Shown one piece after another: positions 61,326 through 64,000 of a stretch of DNA of 64,000 bases. Made by a program: the position numbers and the translations under genes. This DNA comes from Paraburkholderia sp. Tr-20389 (GTDB lineage Bacteria > Pseudomonadota > Gammaproteobacteria > Burkholderiales > Burkholderiaceae). The stretch covers positions 1-64,000 of the forward strand of contig NZ_JAAGPD010000030.1 in assembly GCF_017104565.1 (NCBI RefSeq), written 5' to 3'. The notes beneath the pieces were generated by a model. It was not told where the DNA came from. It ran no database searches and was given only the letters and a program-made list of their open reading frames with translations. Every line of letters starts with the position of its first letter. The first letter of the stretch is position 1.

Positions 61326-62344
61326 TTCAGCATTCCTTTTTGCCAGGCGAGCAGTCGGTCGCGAACGCGGAACAGCAGGCTGATGAGCCCGGAACACATC
61401 AGCGCCATTACCAGCAACGCGGCGTACATGTTCGGATAGGCGGCCCACCCCTGCGCCCATTGCAGGTACCAGCCGAGGCCCGCTTTCACGCCCATCATCT
61501 CCGCGACGAACAGCACGGCGAACGACGAGCCAAGGCCCATGAACAGGCCGACGAAAACCGACGGCAGCGCAGCGGGAATGGCGACGCGCAGAATCAGGAA
61601 CGACGGCTTTGCGCCGAGCGTGCGCGCCACGTCGTAGAAAGCGGAATTGACGCTCGCGACGCCCGACCACGTGAGCACCGCGACGGGAAACGCCGTCGCC
61701 AGCGCGATCAGAAACACGCTCGCGCTGAAACTCGACGGAAAGAAGAAGAACGCGAGCGGCAGCCAGGCGGTGGCAGGCAGCGGCCCGATCAGGCGCAGCA
61801 CTGGGTGCAGCCAGTAGCCAACCGCTTTCGACCAGCCGATGCTCACGCCGATCACGAAGCCCGTCAGCGCGCCCAGCGAGTAACCGTACGCGAGCAACAC
61901 GAACGAATGCGCCACGCTCGCGGCGAGACGCGGCAGATCGTCGGCATAGACGGCGATCAACGCTTGCGGCGGCGCGAAGAATGGTCTGGGCAGCCATTCG
62001 AGTTGCGCGGTGACGAGTTCCCATACGGTGAGACCGATCGATAGCGCGAGCAGCCACGGCGCGGTATTGCGCCATGCTTCGACGCGTGCGCTTCTGGCGG
62101 TGCTGGCGCGCCACCCTGCAATACCGATCGCAAGCGACAACGCCGCCAACAGCAGCTTGAGAATGGACAGTTCGCGCGTATAAGGCCAATCGTCGAGCGC
62201 GGGCCACCATTGCGTAATGGCCGCGCTGCCGAGCCAGCCGAACGCAGCCAGCAGCGCGATCAGGCGTTTGCCTTGCTCGCGTGCATCGCGTTTGCCTTCA
62301 CCCGCTATACCCGCGAGTTCGAGTGTGGGTGCTTGTGTGGACAT
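61319..62344 (-). CDS. SsuC-like ABC transporter permease with N-terminal extension
   Basis: This 341-residue permease has the normal SsuC/TauC core from about residue 95 (FAPPQALIAVYADDLPRLAASVAHSFVLLAYGYSLGALTGFVIG, then the EAA-type ARTLGAKPSFLILRVAIPAALPSVFVGL). Typical members have about 260 residues. The extra 80 at the N-terminus contain two more hydrophobic segments. The start is at 62344 (MSTQAPTLEL). It overlaps the ATPase gene and follows the first binding protein by 25 bp. Confidence 0.88.
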   Translation of the reverse strand: MSTQAPTLELAGIAGEGKRDAREQGKRLIALLAAFGWLGSAAITQWWPALDDWPYTRELSILKLLLAALSLAIGIAGWRASTARSARVEAWRNTAPWLLALSIGLTVWELVTAQLEWLPRPFFAPPQALIAVYADDLPRLAASVAHSFVLLAYGYSLGALTGFVIGVSIGWSKAVGYWLHPVLRLIGPLPATAWLPLAFFFFPSSFSASVFLIALATAFPVAVLTWSGVASVNSAFYDVARTLGAKPSFLILRVAIPAALPSVFVGLFMGLGSSFAVLFVAEMMGVKAGLGWYLQWAQGWAAYPNMYAALLVMALMCSGLISLLFRVRDRLLAWQKGMLKW

Positions 62345-62369
62345 GTCATCGTGCTCCGTCAATGCGAGT

Positions 62370-63371
62370 TCATGTGCTGGCAAGATGCGTCTCCGAGATC
62401 GCGCGAACGTCGATGCGGCGCGGCAGGATGGCATCCTGATGCGCGCGGTCCGCGACTTTTTGCAGCGTTGCGATATCCGCGTCGGTGACGAAATGCTGCT
62501 TCAGCGCCGCGCGTTTCGTGATCTGCTTCGCGGCTTCGAGCGGCGAGCGTGTGAGCGTCGCGTAGATTTGCGCGTACGCGTCGGGATTGGCCAGCGCCCA
62601 GTCACCCGCGCGCTGGTAGCGAACGAGCACATCGGCGATGGCTGCACGCTTGCGCGGATCGCTCAACGAAGCGCCCGAAGCGGTGATGAAGCCCAGGCCG
62701 CTATTGATGCCGGAGCCGTCGCGCAGGATGCGGCCGCCGCGTTGCGCCGCGATGCCGTAGTAAGGGTCGAACGTCGCCCACACTTCGATCGCGCCGGAGG
62801 CGAAGGCCGCAAATGCATCGACGGGCAGGATGAAGCGCACCGTCACGTCGTCTTTCGTGAGGCCCGCTTCGGCGAGTGCGCCGTATAACTGGAACTGCGA
62901 GATGCTGCCCCGCGCCGACGAAACGAATACCGTGCGGCCCTTCAGGTCCGCGATGGTGCGGATGGTCGAATTCGATCCAACCAGAATGCCGAGTTGCGCG
63001 CCCGAGCCGATGCGCGTCGCCACGATCTTCAACGTCGGGTCGCCGACGGCCGCTGCCAGCACGGGGAGATCGCCGGCCGGCGCGAGATCGACGGCGCCGG
63101 CACGCTGTGCTTCGAACAACGGCGCCGCGCCCTGGAAGTTGGCCCAGCGGTAAGCGTACGGGGCGCCGTCCAGCACCTTCGCCGCTTCGACGAGCGCCCG
63201 TGTGCCGCCCGCCTGATCGCCGAGCACGATGGTCACGTCATCCGCTGCGCGAGCGTTGCGTGCGCCTGTCAAAGCGGTCGCCATCGCGAGCGGCGCCGCC
63301 GCGAGCGAACGCAGCACACGCCGGCGCGCCCGCATGGACATTGAAAAAGACGTTGGAACGGAAGCGGCCAT
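62370..63371 (-). CDS. Sulfonate-type ABC transporter substrate-binding protein
   Basis: This 333-residue SsuA/TauA-like protein has an Arg-rich, possibly Tat-dependent signal (MRARRRVLRSLAAAPLA) ending near ARAAD. Family blocks are LGDQAGGTRALVEAAKVLDG, DLKGRTVFVSSARGS and EVWATFDPYYGIAAQRG, resembling the binding protein at 50695. It is the first gene of the leftward ABC operon. The AT-rich CGATATGTTTAT element lies 67 bp upstream. Confidence 0.87.
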   Translation of the reverse strand: MAASVPTSFSMSMRARRRVLRSLAAAPLAMATALTGARNARAADDVTIVLGDQAGGTRALVEAAKVLDGAPYAYRWANFQGAAPLFEAQRAGAVDLAPAGDLPVLAAAVGDPTLKIVATRIGSGAQLGILVGSNSTIRTIADLKGRTVFVSSARGSISQFQLYGALAEAGLTKDDVTVRFILPVDAFAAFASGAIEVWATFDPYYGIAAQRGGRILRDGSGINSGLGFITASGASLSDPRKRAAIADVLVRYQRAGDWALANPDAYAQIYATLTRSPLEAAKQITKRAALKQHFVTDADIATLQKVADRAHQDAILPRRIDVRAISETHLAST

Positions 63372-63436
63372 AAGTCCTCACTGTGCGTATCGGGCACAGC
63401 GTAGCGACGACCGGCGGCCGTGAGAATTATTCAATT

Positions 63437-63454
63437 CCGATATGTTTATATCGG
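63437..63454. promoter_or_regulatory. CCGATAT palindrome upstream of the ABC operon
   Basis: CCGATAT (63437-63443) and ATATCGG (63448-63454) form a perfect 7-bp inverted repeat with spacer GTTT. It contains the 12-mer CGATATGTTTAT that also precedes the sulfur operon at 45407. The surrounding 63422-63480 is the most AT-rich part of the gap. It may be a LysR/CysB-type site. Confidence 0.5.
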
Positions 63455-63517
63455 TTCAATATTTATCGTTTGCATTTTTATCGGGCGTGAGCGGATGCGC
63501 ACTCGAGAATCCCTCGC

Positions 63518-63545
63518 TTGTATCGCGCACTTAAGGGTTTATACT
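63518..63545 (+). promoter_or_regulatory. Predicted sigma70-type promoter for the sotB-like gene
   Basis: TTGTAT (63518-63523) and TATACT (63540-63545) are spaced by 16 bp, close to consensus. Transcription would begin near 63552 and run through a hairpin before the gene at 63696. Confidence 0.45.
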
Positions 63546-63583
63546 TAACCCCGTCTCCTCCGTATCTTCCCGATATGGATTCT

Positions 63584-63607
63584 TGCCCGCCGCCGTGCGG
63601 GCATTTT
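63584..63607 (+). terminator. Terminator-like hairpin in the sotB leader
   Basis: TGCCCGC (63584-63590) and GCGGGCA (63597-63603) pair around a 6-base loop and are followed by TTTT (63604-63607). It lies between the predicted promoter and the start codon, so it may attenuate transcription of the exporter. Confidence 0.55.
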
Positions 63608-63695
63608 CTTGGGCGGCCAACCGCGGATCATCGTCCGGTGCCATGCGGTTGCAGCCGCTCTTTAAGCGCCACTCTGTCTTTTTGCCCAACCGGCA

Positions 63696-64000
63696 ATGTC
63701 AACTCCCGATTCCTTCGCAGCAAAACATTCGTGGTGGGGCGTGCTGGCGCTCGCACTTGCGGCCTTCGTCTTCAACACCACGGAATTCGTTCCCGTCGCC
63801 TTGCTGAGTTCGATCGGCGAAAGCCTCTCGATGCAGCCGACCGACGTCGGCGTGATGCTGACCATCTATGCATGGGCCGTCGCGCTCGTATCGTTGCCGT
63901 TGACGATACTCACGCGCCACGTCGAACGCCGCAAGCTGCTCACAGGGGTGCTGCTGCTGTTCGTCGCCTGCCATATCGTGACAGGCGTCGCGTGGAATTT
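63696..64000 (+). CDS. sotB: SotB-like sugar/drug efflux MFS transporter (partial)
   Basis: The first 101 residues are present before the window ends. [36 protein letters not shown] and VERRKLL are characteristic of SotB/YdeA arabinose and sugar efflux proteins. The ATG at 63696 has a weak upstream site. The protein is an inner-membrane exporter; its role beside the sulfur transporter operon is unclear. Confidence 0.83.
   Translation, partial: MSTPDSFAAKHSWWGVLALALAAFVFNTTEFVPVALLSSIGESLSMQPTDVGVMLTIYAWAVALVSLPLTILTRHVERRKLLTGVLLLFVACHIVTGVAWN

Noticed and set aside
61326-62210. N-terminal extension of the SsuB-like ATPase
   Set aside because: It covers the permease gene in another frame; the ATPase start at 61325 fits the family.
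1-64000. tRNA, rRNA or known riboswitch
   Set aside because: No stretch with recognisable tRNA, rRNA or common riboswitch signatures was seen on reading both strands; a covariance-model scan would settle this.

Overview
The window reads as part of a GC-rich betaproteobacterial replicon of the Burkholderia/Paraburkholderia/Caballeronia type. The signs are three porins of the burkholderial trimeric type, a DUF4148 protein, dense MFS and ABC uptake clusters for small organic compounds, and many LysR/IclR/AraC/MarR-controlled catabolic operons. I see no rRNA, tRNA, CRISPR array or cas gene. Much of the window looks like an accessory chromosome or megaplasmid; that is inference.

Region 1 (1-10.7 kb) is mobile DNA. 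A truncated copy of a tyrosine-recombinase gene precedes an intact one (199-1902). Then come an unrecognised convergent gene and a small HTH-like gene sharing a palindromic promoter region. A Tn7-like transposition module follows: a 36-codon leader ORF, tnsA, tnsB and tnsC chained by ATGA-type overlaps, a strong intrinsic terminator, and a separately transcribed, more AT-rich tnsD/tniQ. TnsB and TnsC keep their active-site motifs. TnsA keeps its fold signatures but appears to have lost every catalytic residue. This is the most unusual object in the window. Its outer boundaries are not resolved.

Region 2 (10.7-17.4 kb) has two related OmpR-type response regulators, both without a kinase, flanking a porin, a beta-propeller protein, an oxalate/formate-type MFS transporter and a DUF4148 protein. 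Each regulator has a CTTAAG-N5-GTTAAC box about 210 bp upstream. The second is followed by a 17-codon kinase remnant.

Region 3 (17.4-25.7 kb) is an ectoine-uptake-type locus: ehuABCD, eutA and an MFS transporter leftward, and doeA plus a medium-chain dehydrogenase rightward. Region 4 (25.7-33.1 kb) holds a beta-carbonic anhydrase, a nitrilase with a divergent GlxA-type regulator, etfBA, an aldo/keto reductase and a SnoaL-like protein. A 27-bp near-repeat at 10.43 kb and 33.05 kb brackets regions 2-4.

Region 5 (33.1-45.1 kb) is a long leftward operon controlled by a divergent IclR regulator: RraA-type aldolase, 2-hydroxyacid dehydrogenase, SMP-30 lactonase, two amidohydrolases, a porin and four MFS transporters. 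Three TTTTAC-type repeats lie in its promoter. The substrate is probably an organic acid or lactone.

Region 6 (45.1-64 kb) is an organosulfur-utilisation region: two SsuD-like FMN monooxygenases, a class II aldolase, a cysteine/mercaptopropionate-dioxygenase-type cupin, a four-domain rhodanese, a LysR regulator, a sulfonate-type binding protein, an acyl-CoA-dehydrogenase-like monooxygenase and a Usp protein. A MarR-M20-MFS-porin block comes next, then an SsuABC-like ABC transporter operon with two binding proteins, and the start of a sotB-like exporter. The promoters at the two ends of this region share the 12-mer CGATATGTTTAT, suggesting common control.
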